64,000 bases of DNA, from positions 5,766,001-5,830,000 of the forward strand of contig NZ_CP108474.1 in the NCBI RefSeq assembly GCF_036226445.1, read 5' to 3'. The first letter of the stretch is position 1. Each line of letters starts with the position of its first letter. The DNA is from Streptomyces sp. NBC_01255 (lineage in GTDB: Bacteria; Actinomycetota; Actinomycetes; Streptomycetales; Streptomycetaceae). Under the pieces are notes generated by a model. That model had not been told where the DNA came from. It saw only the letters and a list, made by a program, of their open reading frames with translations, and did not search any database. Both the position numbers and the translations under genes were made by a program. This document shows positions 35,511-45,017 of this stretch, one piece after another.

Positions 35511-36687
35511 GGCCTCCCCTGCCCGCAACGTGTTCTTCGTCGGTGTCGACGTCGACTCGATGGGCGGATCCCAGCGGGTGCTGCACACCCTCGCCCAGGG
35601 CATGGGCGAGCGGGGCCACCGCGTCGAGCTGATCGGCATCCGGCCGAGCCCCGAGCCCTTCCCGTACAACGCCACGCGCGCGTACCGCCATGCGACGCTC
35701 TATCCGCTGGCCGCGGCCCCCAGGCCGCCGGTGCGGACGGTCGGCGACCGGCTCAGCCTGGCGCGGCGTGCCGACGCCCGCCGGGCGCGGGCCGCCCGCG
35801 AGCACGCGCGGGCGGAGATGCAGCGCCGGCTGTCGGCGGTCGAGGACGGCTACGTCGTCTTCGGTTCGCCGTGGGCGGTGGACTGGGTCATGCCGCTGGA
35901 GTGGCGTCATCTGAAGGGCATCGGGCAGTACCACGAGTCCTTCGCGCAGGCCCGGCGCAGCGCCAACCTGAAGCTGATCCGGCGCCACTACCCGGCCCTG
36001 GAGCAGACCCTGGTCCTCTCCCAGGGGGACGCGGTCGAGTTCGTCAACCAGCGCGTGCCGAACGTGCGGGTCATGCCGAACCCGCTGCCGTTCTACCCGG
36101 ACGAGCGGGCCCCGCTCGACACCCGCAGGATCGGCGCGGTCGGCCGGCTCGACCCGATCAAGCGGTACGACCGGATGATCGAGGCCTTCGCCCAGGCCCG
36201 CGCGAGCGGCCGGGGCGCGGGCGGCCGGGGCGCGGGTCGTGAGGGCTGGGAGCTGCACCTCTTCGGCGACGGTCCGCTGGAGAACGAGCTGCGGATGAAG
36301 GCCGAGGACCTCGGCGTCGCCGACCAGGTCGTCCTGCGGGGCACGGTCAAGGACATGGCGGCCGCCTACCGCGAGCTGTCCGTCGTCGCGATCAGCAGTG
36401 AGCGCGAGGGACGCCCGATGGCGCTGGCGGAGGCCGCCGCGTGCGGGGTGCCGTGCGTGAGCTTCGACGTGTCGGGCGGTGTCCGGGAGCTCGTCGACGA
36501 CGGTGTCACGGGCACCCTGGTGCCGCCGGGCGACGTGCCGGGGCTCGCCGCCGCGTTCGGCGAGCTCATGGACGACGCCGGGCTGCGGCGGCGGTACGGC
36601 GAGGCGGGACGCGAGCACGTCGCACGCCTGTCGCTGCCGAGCGTCCTCGACCGGTGGGACGCGGTGTTCGCGGAGATCGAACGCTAG
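35503..36687 (+). CDS. GT4 family glycosyltransferase
   Basis: GT-B glycosyltransferase of 394 aa. It begins with the acceptor-domain GVDVDSMGGSQRVLHTLAQG and has the donor-site region IGAVGRLDPIKRYDRMIEAF, LFGDGPLENELR and SEREGRPMALAEAAACGVP with the catalytic-type Glu. The ATG at 35503 overlaps the upstream TagF gene by 8 nt, so the two are translationally coupled and should act on one polymer. A short RGAGGRGAGRE insertion (residues about 230-240) is a duplication-like low-complexity stretch. Confidence 0.92.
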   Translation: MTEASPARNVFFVGVDVDSMGGSQRVLHTLAQGMGERGHRVELIGIRPSPEPFPYNATRAYRHATLYPLAAAPRPPVRTVGDRLSLARRADARRARAAREHARAEMQRRLSAVEDGYVVFGSPWAVDWVMPLEWRHLKGIGQYHESFAQARRSANLKLIRRHYPALEQTLVLSQGDAVEFVNQRVPNVRVMPNPLPFYPDERAPLDTRRIGAVGRLDPIKRYDRMIEAFAQARASGRGAGGRGAGREGWELHLFGDGPLENELRMKAEDLGVADQVVLRGTVKDMAAAYRELSVVAISSEREGRPMALAEAAACGVPCVSFDVSGGVRELVDDGVTGTLVPPGDVPGLAAAFGELMDDAGLRRRYGEAGREHVARLSLPSVLDRWDAVFAEIER

Positions 36688-36754
36688 GGGAGCGGTGGTG
36701 AGCGGCCCCCGGTGGACCCTTCCGCGGTCCGCCGGGCGGCCTCCGGCTTGTGGC

Positions 36755-36760
36755 TAAACT
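36755..36760 (+). promoter_or_regulatory. Candidate -10 box TAAACT of galE (leaderless type)
   Basis: TAAACT ends 6 nt before the galE ATG at 36767. No clear -35. Confidence 0.45.
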
Positions 36761-36766
36761 GTCGGA

Positions 36767-37756
36767 ATGACCTGGCTCATCACCGGCGGCGCCGGATACA
36801 TCGGTTCCCACGTCGTCAAAGCAATGACCGAGGCCGGCGAGCGTGTCGTCGTGGTCGACGACCTCAGCACGGGCAACCCGGCGCGCGTCCCCCAGGGCGT
36901 CGCGCTCGAGAAGGGCTCGGTCCTGGACCGCGAGTTCCTCGACCGGGTGCTGCGCGAGCACGCGGTCAAGGGCATCGTCCACCTGGCGGCCAAGAAGCAG
37001 GTCGGCGAGTCGGTCGAGCTGCCGCTGTTCTACTACCGCGAGAACGTGACGGGTCTGCAGACCATCCTGGAGGCCGCCGCCGGCGCCGGGGTGAAGAGCT
37101 TCCTCTTCTCCTCCTCCGCCTCCGTCTACGGCATGCCCGACGTGGACCTCGTCACCGAGGACACCGAGTGCCTGCCGCTCAGCCCGTACGGCGAGACCAA
37201 GCTCGTCGGCGAGTGGATGGCGCGGGCGGTCGGCCAGGCCCACGGGATCTCCACCGCCTGCCTGCGGTACTTCAACGTGGCGGGCGCCGCGGCCCCCGAG
37301 CTCGCCGACACCGGTGTCTTCAACCTGGTGCCGATGGTCTTCGAGCGGCTCGACGCCGGCGAGTCCCCGCGCATCTTCGGTGACGACTACCCGACGCCGG
37401 ACGGCACCTGCATCCGCGACTACATCCACGTCGCCGACATCGCGGACGCCCACCTCGCGGCGGCCCGCACGCTCGCCGCGGCGGGCGAGGCCGGCGAGAC
37501 GGCCGCGCTGACCCTGAACATCGGGCGCGGCGAGGGCGTGTCGGTGCGCGAGATGGTCGACCTGATCAACGAGATCACCGGTCACAGCGTCGAGCCCCTC
37601 GTCACCCCGCGCCGGCCGGGCGACCCGGCCCGCGTGGTCGCCTCCGCGGAGCGCATCGAGTCGGAGCTCGGCTGGAAGGCGCGTCACGACGTCCGCTCCA
37701 TGATCAGCTCCGCCTGGGAGGGCTGGAGCGCGAACCGGTCGTCCCGCACGGCGTAG
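36767..37756 (+). CDS. galE: UDP-glucose 4-epimerase
   Basis: Extended short-chain dehydrogenase that interconverts UDP-glucose and UDP-galactose with bound NAD. The 329-aa protein has the Rossmann motif TGGAGYIGSH at residues 6-15, FSSSASVYG and the catalytic SPYGETK with Tyr and Lys. Placed within the glycosyltransferase block, it probably supplies UDP-galactose (or an N-acetyl analogue) for the wall polymer. It appears to have its own promoter, and a bidirectional hairpin follows at 37774-37814. Confidence 0.93.
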   Translation: MTWLITGGAGYIGSHVVKAMTEAGERVVVVDDLSTGNPARVPQGVALEKGSVLDREFLDRVLREHAVKGIVHLAAKKQVGESVELPLFYYRENVTGLQTILEAAAGAGVKSFLFSSSASVYGMPDVDLVTEDTECLPLSPYGETKLVGEWMARAVGQAHGISTACLRYFNVAGAAAPELADTGVFNLVPMVFERLDAGESPRIFGDDYPTPDGTCIRDYIHVADIADAHLAAARTLAAAGEAGETAALTLNIGRGEGVSVREMVDLINEITGHSVEPLVTPRRPGDPARVVASAERIESELGWKARHDVRSMISSAWEGWSANRSSRTA

Positions 37757-37773
37757 CTCGCAGCCAGTAGTAG

Positions 37774-37814
37774 GGAGTGGGGCGTCCCGGGTCAGGCCCG
37801 GGGCGCCCCACTCC
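37774..37814 (+). terminator. Bidirectional terminator between galE and the DUF6056 gene
   Basis: GGAGTGGGGCG and CGCCCCACTCC enclose an inner CCCGGG-tcagg-CCCGGG stem. It lies between convergent genes. Confidence 0.85.
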
Positions 37815-37836
37815 GTCGTGTCGTGGGCAGGTGCCG

Positions 37837-39405
37837 TCAGGGGCGGTGGATGCGGTCCACGCCGTAGTACGTGGCCGCGCACTGCGCCGCCCAGTCCCGC
37901 TCGTACGTGCGGGCGAACAGCGGCTCCGTCAGCCCGCCGACGAGGAGCGGCTCGTAGGCGACCTCGCGGGCGCCCGCCGCGACCTCCGCCCGGATCCGCG
38001 CGTTCTGCCGGTCCCAGGCGGTCGCGCGTACCACCGTGCTCGTGGTCAGCTCGTACACCGGCCGCACCAGGGCGGCCGTGCTCCCGACGGCGACCGCGCC
38101 CACCGCGACGAGCACCGCGGCGCGGGCGGCGGGCCGGCCGGGCGCCCGGAGCAGGAGCCCCAGCCGGTAGCCGCCCCACGTCCCGTACGCGCAGAGCGTG
38201 AGCAGCAGCGGGAGCAGGAAGCTCGTCCAGGTGCGCCCGTACGTCCAGCCCACGTCTCCGTAGCCGGTGCGCAGCCCGTACGTGACGGCCAGGCTCGCGA
38301 GGGCGATGAGCGGCAGCGGCAGGAGCACCGCGATCCGGAACAGCCCGCGCGCAGGGAGTCCGACGGCGGTCCCGCCGTGCGCCGGGGCGCGGTCCGGGGC
38401 GCGGGTCAGGCCCAGGCCGAGGCCCAGGAGCGCGCCGACGGCGGCTGCGCCCGCGTACGCTCCCTGGCCCCCGATCGTCTCCCACACGTGCCACCAGTCG
38501 CGGAACGTTTCTCCCACCGCCGCGGCCGTCAGCGGCTCCTGCGGGTGCTGGGCGCGCCGCCACCGCGCGCCGGGTGACGTGGAGAGCAGGACGAGGCCGG
38601 CGGCGAGCCCGAGGCATGCCGACGCGCACCAGGTCGGCACGTACCGGTCCTTCGTCCAGCCGAGCCTGGGCAGGCAGAGGAGCGCGGTGGTGCCCGCGAG
38701 CAGCCCGGCCACCATGGCGAAGGGTTCGCTGAGCATGCCGAGCGCCGCTCCGACCGGGAACGCCGCGGCCACCGCCGTGGTCCGGGCCCACCGGTGGCCG
38801 CTGCGCGCGGCCCGGACGGCGCAGAGCACCGCCCCGAGGCCGATCACGCTCGGCAGGGTGTGGGAGATCGTCGCCGGGGCCCAGAGCAGCACCTGGTACG
38901 AGCGGGTGCCGGCGAAGAACAGCAGCGCGGACAGGAGCGCCGCGGCCGCGGCGAGCAGGACGGGGGGAGGGCCGGGCAGGCGCAGGGCGCGCAGCGCGGC
39001 GCGGCCGAGGAGGAAGAGTCCGGCGCCGATCGCGACCACGAGGAGGGCGGGCAGCAGTTTCGGCCCCCGCATGTCGTCGGAGTAGACCAGGCCGGTGAGG
39101 AAGGCGTTGGTGACGCGCCCGTTCTGCGTGCGGTAGAAGTCCCAGGTGATGCCCAGGACCCCCATGTCGCGGGCCTTCCACAGGGCGCACCAGTCGTCCG
39201 ACGTGGGGCGTACGTAGAGCCCGAGGAAGGCGCCGACCGAGAGGAGCGCGCCGGCCCCGGCGGTGACGACGAGGGCGATCCAGGACAGCGCCCGCCGGGG
39301 GCCGACCGCGCCCCCGCCCTTGCGCCCGTCCCCGGCTCCGTCCTCGTCCCTGGTGTCGGTCGGGAGCGGCGCATCACTGTGCTCCGGAGGGGTCGTCCTA
39401 CTCAC
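37837..39405 (-). CDS. DUF6056 family polytopic membrane protein
   Basis: Large membrane protein, 522 aa with about ten to twelve hydrophobic segments. Characteristic pieces are the extracytoplasmic loop YVRPTSDDWCALWKARDMG (first loop, with the Asp pair typical of GT-C folds), NGRVTNAFLTGLVYSDDMRG and LSTSPGARWRRAQHP. The family is widespread next to surface-polysaccharide genes and resembles lipid-linked-sugar glycosyltransferases, but no activity is established. GTG 39405 has GGAG 9 nt upstream. It is antiparallel to its neighbours, ending convergently with galE. Confidence 0.82.
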   Translation of the reverse strand: MSRTTPPEHSDAPLPTDTRDEDGAGDGRKGGGAVGPRRALSWIALVVTAGAGALLSVGAFLGLYVRPTSDDWCALWKARDMGVLGITWDFYRTQNGRVTNAFLTGLVYSDDMRGPKLLPALLVVAIGAGLFLLGRAALRALRLPGPPPVLLAAAAALLSALLFFAGTRSYQVLLWAPATISHTLPSVIGLGAVLCAVRAARSGHRWARTTAVAAAFPVGAALGMLSEPFAMVAGLLAGTTALLCLPRLGWTKDRYVPTWCASACLGLAAGLVLLSTSPGARWRRAQHPQEPLTAAAVGETFRDWWHVWETIGGQGAYAGAAAVGALLGLGLGLTRAPDRAPAHGGTAVGLPARGLFRIAVLLPLPLIALASLAVTYGLRTGYGDVGWTYGRTWTSFLLPLLLTLCAYGTWGGYRLGLLLRAPGRPAARAAVLVAVGAVAVGSTAALVRPVYELTTSTVVRATAWDRQNARIRAEVAAGAREVAYEPLLVGGLTEPLFARTYERDWAAQCAATYYGVDRIHRP

Positions 39406-39453
39406 CGGTCATCGCTCCAGGTGGTCAAGGTTCGCGGCACGGCGTCTCTATGG

Positions 39454-39484
39454 GTGACAAATGGGTATGGATGCCCGGTATATG
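39454..39484 (+). promoter_or_regulatory. Possible promoter of the GT2-gtrA pair in an AT-richer patch
   Basis: GTGACA (39454-39459), a 19-nt spacer and TATATG (39479-39484) lie in a patch (about 39450-39510) that is clearly richer in A/T than its surroundings. It is within the 251-nt divergent gap before the GT2 gene. Confidence 0.4.
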
Positions 39485-39656
39485 AATATCTTCCCCGCAT
39501 GCTTTGCTGCATGGACGACATGCCGACCGGGAGAGGTCACCCGCGCGATGCCCGGCGGTCACCGCCGCTCAGTACCGTGGCCGCGCTGCTCGAAGGAGAG
39601 TTCGGTGGCGGTCCCTCAGGACGTACTCTCGCTCATCCCTCTGGAGTGACCGTTCC

Positions 39657-40652
39657 ATGACCAGGCTTTCCGTCGTCGTCCCCTGCTACAACGAGGAGGA
39701 CGTCGTCGAACGGTTCGACGCGCGCATGCGCCAGGTGCTCGACGGCCTCCCGGTCGGCTACGAGATCTGTTACGTGGACGACGGCAGCTCCGACGGAACC
39801 CTCGGCAAGCTGCGCGCGATCGCCGCCCGGCACCCGCACCGCACCCAGTACGCCTCCTTCAGCCGTAACTTCGGCAAGGAGGCCGCCATGCTCGCCGGCC
39901 TGCGCAAGTCCACCGGTGACGCCGTGGTGATCATGGACGCCGATCTCCAGCACCCGCCCGAGCTCCTCGCGCGCATGCTCGACCTCTACCAGCAGGGTCA
40001 CGACCAGGTCATGGCGCGGCGGACCCGTGAGGGGGACAAGAAGCTCCGCTCGGCGCTCAGCCGCGTGTACTACCGGGCCGTCAATCGCTGGGTCGACGTG
40101 GAACTCACCGACGGGGTCGGGGACTTCCGGCTGCTGTCCCGCCCCGCCGTCGACGCCCTGCTCTCGCTGCCCGAGTACAACCGCTTCTCCAAGGGTCTCT
40201 TCTCCTGGATCGGCTTCGACACCGTCACCTTCGACTACCAGAACGCCGCGCGCGAGGGCGGCGAGACGAAGTGGAAGTTCAGCTCCCTGCTCAACTACGG
40301 CATGGACGGGCTGATCTCCTTCAACAACCGCCCGCTGCGCATCGCGCTCTGGCTGGGCATGATGCTCAGCGGCCTCGCCGTCCTGTACGCGGCCTGGGTG
40401 GCCGTCGCGGCGATCACCCAGGGCGTCACCGCACCCGGATACGTCACCCTGGTCGCGATCATCGTGGGGCTCGGGGGAGTACAGATGGTGATGCTGGGGC
40501 TGATCGGCGAGTACATCGGCCGGATCTACTACGAGACGAAACGGCGGCCGCACTTCCTCGTGAAGGAGACCCACCGCTCCTTCGGGCGGGGGGCGGCCGA
40601 GCGTGCCGCCGCCGAGCGCATCCGCGTCGTGGCCACCGACAGGGAGCACTGA
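39657..40652 (+). CDS. DPM1/GtrB-like GT2 polyprenyl-phosphate glycosyltransferase
   Basis: Transfers a sugar from a nucleotide donor to polyprenyl phosphate. The 331-aa protein has LSVVVPCYNEEDVV, VDDGSSDGT and the metal-binding MDADLQHPPE, then two C-terminal membrane helices (about 236-256 and 268-292), the GtrB/Ppm arrangement. ATG 39657 is the normal GT2 start; 51 upstream codons are not conserved. It overlaps the gtrA-like gene by 1 nt, and the GtrB-GtrA pair typically makes and flips a lipid-linked sugar for surface-polymer modification. Confidence 0.93.
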   Translation: MTRLSVVVPCYNEEDVVERFDARMRQVLDGLPVGYEICYVDDGSSDGTLGKLRAIAARHPHRTQYASFSRNFGKEAAMLAGLRKSTGDAVVIMDADLQHPPELLARMLDLYQQGHDQVMARRTREGDKKLRSALSRVYYRAVNRWVDVELTDGVGDFRLLSRPAVDALLSLPEYNRFSKGLFSWIGFDTVTFDYQNAAREGGETKWKFSSLLNYGMDGLISFNNRPLRIALWLGMMLSGLAVLYAAWVAVAAITQGVTAPGYVTLVAIIVGLGGVQMVMLGLIGEYIGRIYYETKRRPHFLVKETHRSFGRGAAERAAAERIRVVATDREH

Positions 40653-41146
40653 TGGCGTCCGGCACGTCCGGCGCGGGGGGCGCGCGGGCCGTGGGGGGCG
40701 CGCGGCGGGCGCGGCTGGCCGAGATCTTCCGGTTCGCACTGGTCGGCGGCGTCAACACCTGCACGTTCTTCGGGTGTTACCTGCTGCTCCATCCCTGGAT
40801 GCCGTACTTCGCCGCGTACTCCCTCGCCTTCCTCCTCAGCATGATCGGCTCCTTCTTCCTCAACACCTACTTCACCTACCGCACCCGGCCGACGTGGAAG
40901 AAGTTCGCCCTCTTCCCCCTCACCAACGTCACGAACTACCTCGTGCAGAGCGTCGGCCTGTACGCGCTCGTCACCTGGGCCGGCATGGACGACAGGATCG
41001 CGCCCCTCGTCGCGGCCGTCGTCGCGATCCCGTTCACCTATCTGATCTCCCAGCGGATCCTGGTGCCCCGCAAGCCGCCCGAGGGCCCGGACGGGTCCGG
41101 TCCAGAGAACGGAATGGACGAGCGGCAGCCCTCCCGGCTCGCGTAG
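40652..41146 (+). CDS. GtrA family membrane protein
   Basis: Small polytopic protein, 164 aa, with four membrane helices and the family start EIFRFALVGGVNTCTFFGCYLLL and NTYFTYRTRPTW. GtrA proteins are thought to flip polyprenyl-phosphate sugars. The ATG at 40652 shares its A with the stop of the GT2 gene and has AGGGAG upstream, so the two are coupled. A second, glycine/alanine-rich N-terminal stretch (GTSGAGGARAVGGARRARL) precedes the first helix. Confidence 0.92.
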   Translation: MASGTSGAGGARAVGGARRARLAEIFRFALVGGVNTCTFFGCYLLLHPWMPYFAAYSLAFLLSMIGSFFLNTYFTYRTRPTWKKFALFPLTNVTNYLVQSVGLYALVTWAGMDDRIAPLVAAVVAIPFTYLISQRILVPRKPPEGPDGSGPENGMDERQPSRLA

Positions 41147-41209
41147 ATTGCCTGGCAGTCGCGGCGGGGCACACGCGGCGCGCGGGACAGCCGAGTGAGG
41201 ACGACGCAG

Positions 41210-42358
41210 GTGACGACGCAGGTGACGGGACAGACGGACGTGGCAAGGCAGTACGTGACGGAGGCCCGCAGGATCGTCGTCAAGGTCGGCTCCTCCTCGC
41301 TCACCACCGCCTCCGGAGGCCTCGACGCCGACCGCGTCGACGCCCTCGTGGACGTCCTCGCCAAGGTCCGGAGCGGTGGCGAGAAGGAGATCGTCCTCGT
41401 CTCCTCCGGCGCCATCGCGGCAGGTCTCGCTCCGCTCGGCCTCACCCGCCGCCCCAAGGACCTCGCCCGCCAGCAGGCCGCCGCCAGCGTCGGCCAGGGC
41501 CTCCTCGTCGCCCGCTACACCGCCTCCTTCGCCCGCTACGGCGTCCGCGTCGGCCAGGTCCTCCTCACCACGGACGACACCAGCCGCCGCGCCCACTACC
41601 GCAACGCCTACCGGACGCTCGACCAGCTCCTCGCCATGGGCGCGCTGCCCGTCGTCAACGAGAACGACACCGTCGCCACGGACGAGATCCGCTTCGGCGA
41701 CAACGACCGGCTCGCCGCCCTCGTCGCCCACCTCGTCCGGGCGGACCTGCTCGTCCTGCTCTCCGACGTCGACGGGCTGTACGACGGCGACCCGGCCAAG
41801 CCCGGCACGGCGCGGATCGCGCAGGTCACCGGCCCCCAGGACATCGCCCACGTCGAGATCGGCGCGGCGGGCAAGGCCGGCGTCGGCACCGGCGGCATGG
41901 TCACCAAGGTCGAGGCGGCCCGGATCGCCGCCGCCGCCGGCACCCCCGTGGTCCTCACCTCCGCGAGCCGCGCCGCCGACGCCCTCGCGGGCCGTGACAC
42001 CGGCACGTACTTCCACCCCACCGGCCGCCGCTCCGCCGACCGGCTCCTCTGGCTCGCCCACGCGTCCACCCCGCAGGGCTCCCTGACCCTCGACGCCGGA
42101 GCCGTACGGGCCGTCGTCGAGGGCAAGAAGTCCCTGCTCGCGGCCGGTATCGCGGGCGTCGAGGGCGACTTCGTCGCCGGTGACCCCGTCGAACTCCGCG
42201 ACACCGAGGGACGGGCCGTCGCCCGCGGACTCGTCAACTTCGACGCCAAGGAGATCCCCCAGCTCCTCGGCCGGTCCACCCCCGAGCTCGCCAGGGAACT
42301 CGGCCCTGAGTACGAGCGCGAGGTCGTCCACCGCGACGACCTGGTCGTCATCCGCTGA
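41210..42358 (+). CDS. proB: Glutamate 5-kinase
   Basis: First step of proline synthesis, ATP-dependent phosphorylation of glutamate. The protein (382 aa from this start) has the amino-acid-kinase core RIVVKVGSSSLTT, VSSGAIAAG, VNENDTVATDEIRFGDNDRLAA and DVDGLYDGDP, and a C-terminal PUA domain. GTG 41210 is chosen because GAGG lies 9 nt upstream; GTG 41195 and GTG 41222 are in frame and possible. proA follows after one hypothetical gene, so the pathway genes are near but not adjacent. Confidence 0.94.
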   Translation: MTTQVTGQTDVARQYVTEARRIVVKVGSSSLTTASGGLDADRVDALVDVLAKVRSGGEKEIVLVSSGAIAAGLAPLGLTRRPKDLARQQAAASVGQGLLVARYTASFARYGVRVGQVLLTTDDTSRRAHYRNAYRTLDQLLAMGALPVVNENDTVATDEIRFGDNDRLAALVAHLVRADLLVLLSDVDGLYDGDPAKPGTARIAQVTGPQDIAHVEIGAAGKAGVGTGGMVTKVEAARIAAAAGTPVVLTSASRAADALAGRDTGTYFHPTGRRSADRLLWLAHASTPQGSLTLDAGAVRAVVEGKKSLLAAGIAGVEGDFVAGDPVELRDTEGRAVARGLVNFDAKEIPQLLGRSTPELARELGPEYEREVVHRDDLVVIR

Positions 42359-42489
42359 AACGGCTGAAAGTACGGCCATCCGGAAGGGACGTTTACCAAA
42401 ACCGCCCCATCTGCCGCCTCGGGCTGGTCAACTTTGTCTCGGGGGTAAGTAGCAAGGCGGGGTACAGCACCACACACAGGAGGCCGCCG

Positions 42490-42993
42490 GTGAGACGAGC
42501 GCGCCCTGGGGCATCGCCCCGCGGGACTGCCGAACGCGCCCTGACCAGTGTCGAGGCCGGAGCCGACTTCGACGAGGCACGGGACAGGTCCACGGACACG
42601 AAGACCGAGACCACCACCGAGACACGGGAATCACGCGCCGAGGAGCGGCCCCTGTCCAAACTCTGGCACATCACCCTCAGCGTCTCCGGAGCGGAGTCAC
42701 CGCTGAAGGAGGTGCGGCGCGGGCTCGAACAGCTGGCACATGACCACCCCTTCCTGCTGACCAGCCGCTACGCCAACGACCACGCCGAGATCCGGTACTG
42801 GGAGGAGGCCCGCGACCTGCACGACGCCGCGGCCGTCGCCCTGCGTCTGTGGGGCGAGCACCGCCAGACCGCCAAGCTGCCGCCCTGGGAGATCGTCGGC
42901 CTCGAGGTCATCGACCGCGAGACCTACCACCAGCGGATCGCGGAGGGCTACGGCCCGCCACCGGCGGCCCCGGTCGGTGTCCACCCCTACTGA
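42490..42993 (+). CDS. Conserved hypothetical protein between proB and proA
   Basis: No named family recognised. The 167-aa product has a disordered N-terminal third rich in Thr/Glu/Arg ([14 protein letters not shown]) and a compact C-terminal domain starting [20 protein letters not shown] and including [22 protein letters not shown] and [21 protein letters not shown] perfect AGGAGG 7 nt before GTG 42490 fixes the start. The domain looks like a small alpha/beta fold. Function unknown; position between proB and proA may be only historical. Confidence 0.85.
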   Translation: MRRARPGASPRGTAERALTSVEAGADFDEARDRSTDTKTETTTETRESRAEERPLSKLWHITLSVSGAESPLKEVRRGLEQLAHDHPFLLTSRYANDHAEIRYWEEARDLHDAAAVALRLWGEHRQTAKLPPWEIVGLEVIDRETYHQRIAEGYGPPPAAPVGVHPY

Positions 42994-43042
42994 GGGTGTC
43001 TCGGAGTGCGGGATACGTGAGGGATGTCCGCAGGGGTGCCAG

Positions 43043-43048
43043 TACCCT
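43043..43048 (+). promoter_or_regulatory. Candidate -10 box TACCCT of proA (leaderless type)
   Basis: TACCCT ends 6 nt before the proA ATG at 43055. Confidence 0.45.
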
Positions 43049-43054
43049 GCGGGC

Positions 43055-44338
43055 ATGACCTCGCTCACGCCCCTCGACAACCTCTCCCCGGTCACCCGGG
43101 CCGCCTACCGGGCCCGTGGCGCCGCCGCCGAAATCGCGCCACTCCCGCGCTCGGCCAAGGACGATGCCCTGCTGGCGATCGCGGACGCCCTCGAAGTCCG
43201 TACCGCCGAGATCGTCGAGGCCAACGCCGAGGACATCGCCAAGGCCCGCGAGGCCGGCACCGACGAGGGCATCATCGACCGGCTCACCCTCACGCCCGAG
43301 CGCGTCCGGGCCATCGCCGCCGACGTCCGCCACGTCGCCGCGCTGCCCGACCCCGTCGGCGAAGTCGTCCGCGGCTCGACCCTCCCCAACGGCATCGACC
43401 TCCGCCAGGTCCGCGTCCCGCTCGGCGTCGTCGGCATCATCTACGAGGCCCGCCCCAACGTCACCGTGGACGCCGCCGCCCTCTGCCTCAAGTCCGGCAA
43501 CGCCGTCCTGCTCCGCGGTTCGTCCTCCGCGTACGCCTCCAACACCGCCCTGGTGAAGGTCCTGCGCGACGCCGTCGGCGGCGCCGGACTGCCCGCCGAC
43601 GCCATCCAGCTCGTCCCCGGCGAGTCCCGCGAATCGGTCCGCGAGCTGATGCGCGCCCGCGGCCTCGTCGACGTCCTCATCCCGCGCGGCGGCGCCTCCC
43701 TCATCCGCACCGTCGTCGAGGAGTCCACCGTCCCGGTCATCGAGACCGGCACCGGCAACTGCCACGTCTACGTCGACGCCAACGCCGACCTCGACATGGC
43801 CGTCGACATCCTGGTCAACTCCAAGGCCCAGCGGCCCAGCGTCTGCAACGCCGCCGAGACCCTCCTCGTCCACCAGGACATCGCCGACGCCTTCCTGCCC
43901 CGGGCCCTCGACGCCCTCGCCGAGGCCGGCGTCACCGTCCACGCCGACGAGCGGGTCCTCGCCCACGCCCCGGCCTCCAAGGCCACCGTCGTACCGGCCA
44001 CGCCCGAGGACTGGGAGACCGAGTACCTGTCGTACGACATCGCCGCCGCCGTCGTCGACTCCCTCGACAAGGCCGTGGAGCACATCCGCACGTGGTCGTC
44101 CGGTCACACCGAGGCGATCGTCACCACCTCGCAGGCCGCGGCGCGCCGTTTCACCCAGCTGGTCGACTCCACCACGGTGGCCGTGAACGCCTCCACCCGG
44201 TTCACGGACGGCGGGCAGTTCGGATTCGGCGCCGAGATCGGCATCTCCACGCAGAAGCTCCACGCCCGGGGCCCCATGGGGCTTCCCGAGCTGACCTCGA
44301 CCAAGTACATCGTCACCGGCGACGGTCACGTTCGATAA
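43055..44338 (+). CDS. proA: Glutamate-5-semialdehyde dehydrogenase (gamma-glutamyl phosphate reductase)
   Basis: Second step of proline synthesis, NADPH-dependent reduction of glutamyl phosphate. The 427-aa protein has the ProA signatures [44 protein letters not shown] and the catalytic cysteine in [16 protein letters not shown] 43055 begins the conserved region [22 protein letters not shown]; a longer frame to 42977 overlaps the preceding gene and is rejected. A -10-like TACCCT 6 nt upstream suggests its own leaderless mRNA. Confidence 0.96.
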   Translation: MTSLTPLDNLSPVTRAAYRARGAAAEIAPLPRSAKDDALLAIADALEVRTAEIVEANAEDIAKAREAGTDEGIIDRLTLTPERVRAIAADVRHVAALPDPVGEVVRGSTLPNGIDLRQVRVPLGVVGIIYEARPNVTVDAAALCLKSGNAVLLRGSSSAYASNTALVKVLRDAVGGAGLPADAIQLVPGESRESVRELMRARGLVDVLIPRGGASLIRTVVEESTVPVIETGTGNCHVYVDANADLDMAVDILVNSKAQRPSVCNAAETLLVHQDIADAFLPRALDALAEAGVTVHADERVLAHAPASKATVVPATPEDWETEYLSYDIAAAVVDSLDKAVEHIRTWSSGHTEAIVTTSQAAARRFTQLVDSTTVAVNASTRFTDGGQFGFGAEIGISTQKLHARGPMGLPELTSTKYIVTGDGHVR

Positions 44339-44403
44339 CCGGCTCCTTTCGGTACGGGCGGGGAGGGTTCGCACTCTCCCTGCCCAAAACCACCTCCCGG
44401 GTC

Positions 44404-44409
44404 TACTCT
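44404..44409 (+). promoter_or_regulatory. Candidate -10 box TACTCT (leaderless type)
   Basis: TACTCT ends 6 nt before the GTG at 44416. Confidence 0.4.
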
Positions 44410-44415
44410 GAAACC

Positions 44416-44982
44416 GTGCCGGACGACGTGGGGGGCACGCCGTTTCCGGACGGCGGGGACCCTGAGGACTCTGTCGACCGCGGAGGCGCGTCCGAGGACT
44501 TCGCCGCCGTGGTCTTCGACGAGGCCTTCGTACGGGCCGCCACGGTGCACGAGCCGAGCGCCGTCGAGCGACTCCTCGCCGCTGCCCAGGCCCGCGCCGA
44601 GGCCGAATCCGCCCGGGCCCGCGCCGGCGGCGGATCCGCCGACGACGACCCCTACGAGGACGGCCGCGACCCCGTCGGCCTCACCTACGAGCCCGACGAC
44701 ATCGGGGACGACGCCAGCCCCTACGGCCGCCACGGAGGCGCCCTGCGCCCCTACCGGGGCAGCCCTCGCTGGCACCGGCCCGTCGCCTGGGCCCTGGCCC
44801 TCCTCATGGGCATCGGCATGGTCGCCCTCGCCTTCAGCGCCGTCTATCGCGGCGCCGTCGCCAACCGCCAGGACCGGATCCCCCCGCCTGCCACCACCGG
44901 CGTGGACACCCCGAACCCGGCCCCCGCCCCGCCCGCCGCATACGCGCCGCCGCGGGTCTCCGTCGCTCCCCGTACACCCTGA
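44416..44982 (+). CDS. Single-pass membrane protein with VVFDEAFVRAA motif (short paralogue)
   Basis: Unrecognised family, 188 aa. An acidic cytosolic N-terminal part carries FAAVVFDEAFVRAATVHEPS (motif VVFDEAFVRAA at 32-42) and an Ala/Glu/Arg-rich helix, then one membrane helix (about 122-144, VAWALALLMGIGMVALAFSAV) and a short Pro/Ala-rich outer tail. The same 11-residue motif occurs in the next gene, which also has one helix. GTG 44416 is placed 6 nt after a -10-like TACTCT. Type II topology inferred. Homologues sit at this locus in other streptomycetes, and one of the pair is, from memory, the SCO2584-type protein reported to interact with Mre proteins. Confidence 0.82.
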   Translation: MPDDVGGTPFPDGGDPEDSVDRGGASEDFAAVVFDEAFVRAATVHEPSAVERLLAAAQARAEAESARARAGGGSADDDPYEDGRDPVGLTYEPDDIGDDASPYGRHGGALRPYRGSPRWHRPVAWALALLMGIGMVALAFSAVYRGAVANRQDRIPPPATTGVDTPNPAPAPPAAYAPPRVSVAPRTP

Positions 44983-45017
44983 CGGCGGAACTCTTCCGAA
45001 GTTGTCGCGCACCTCGG

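Noticed and set aside
36566..39190. 874-codon minus-strand frame across galE and the DUF6056 gene
   Set aside because: It is out of frame with the real DUF6056 gene and antisense to galE; two unrelated shadow segments joined.
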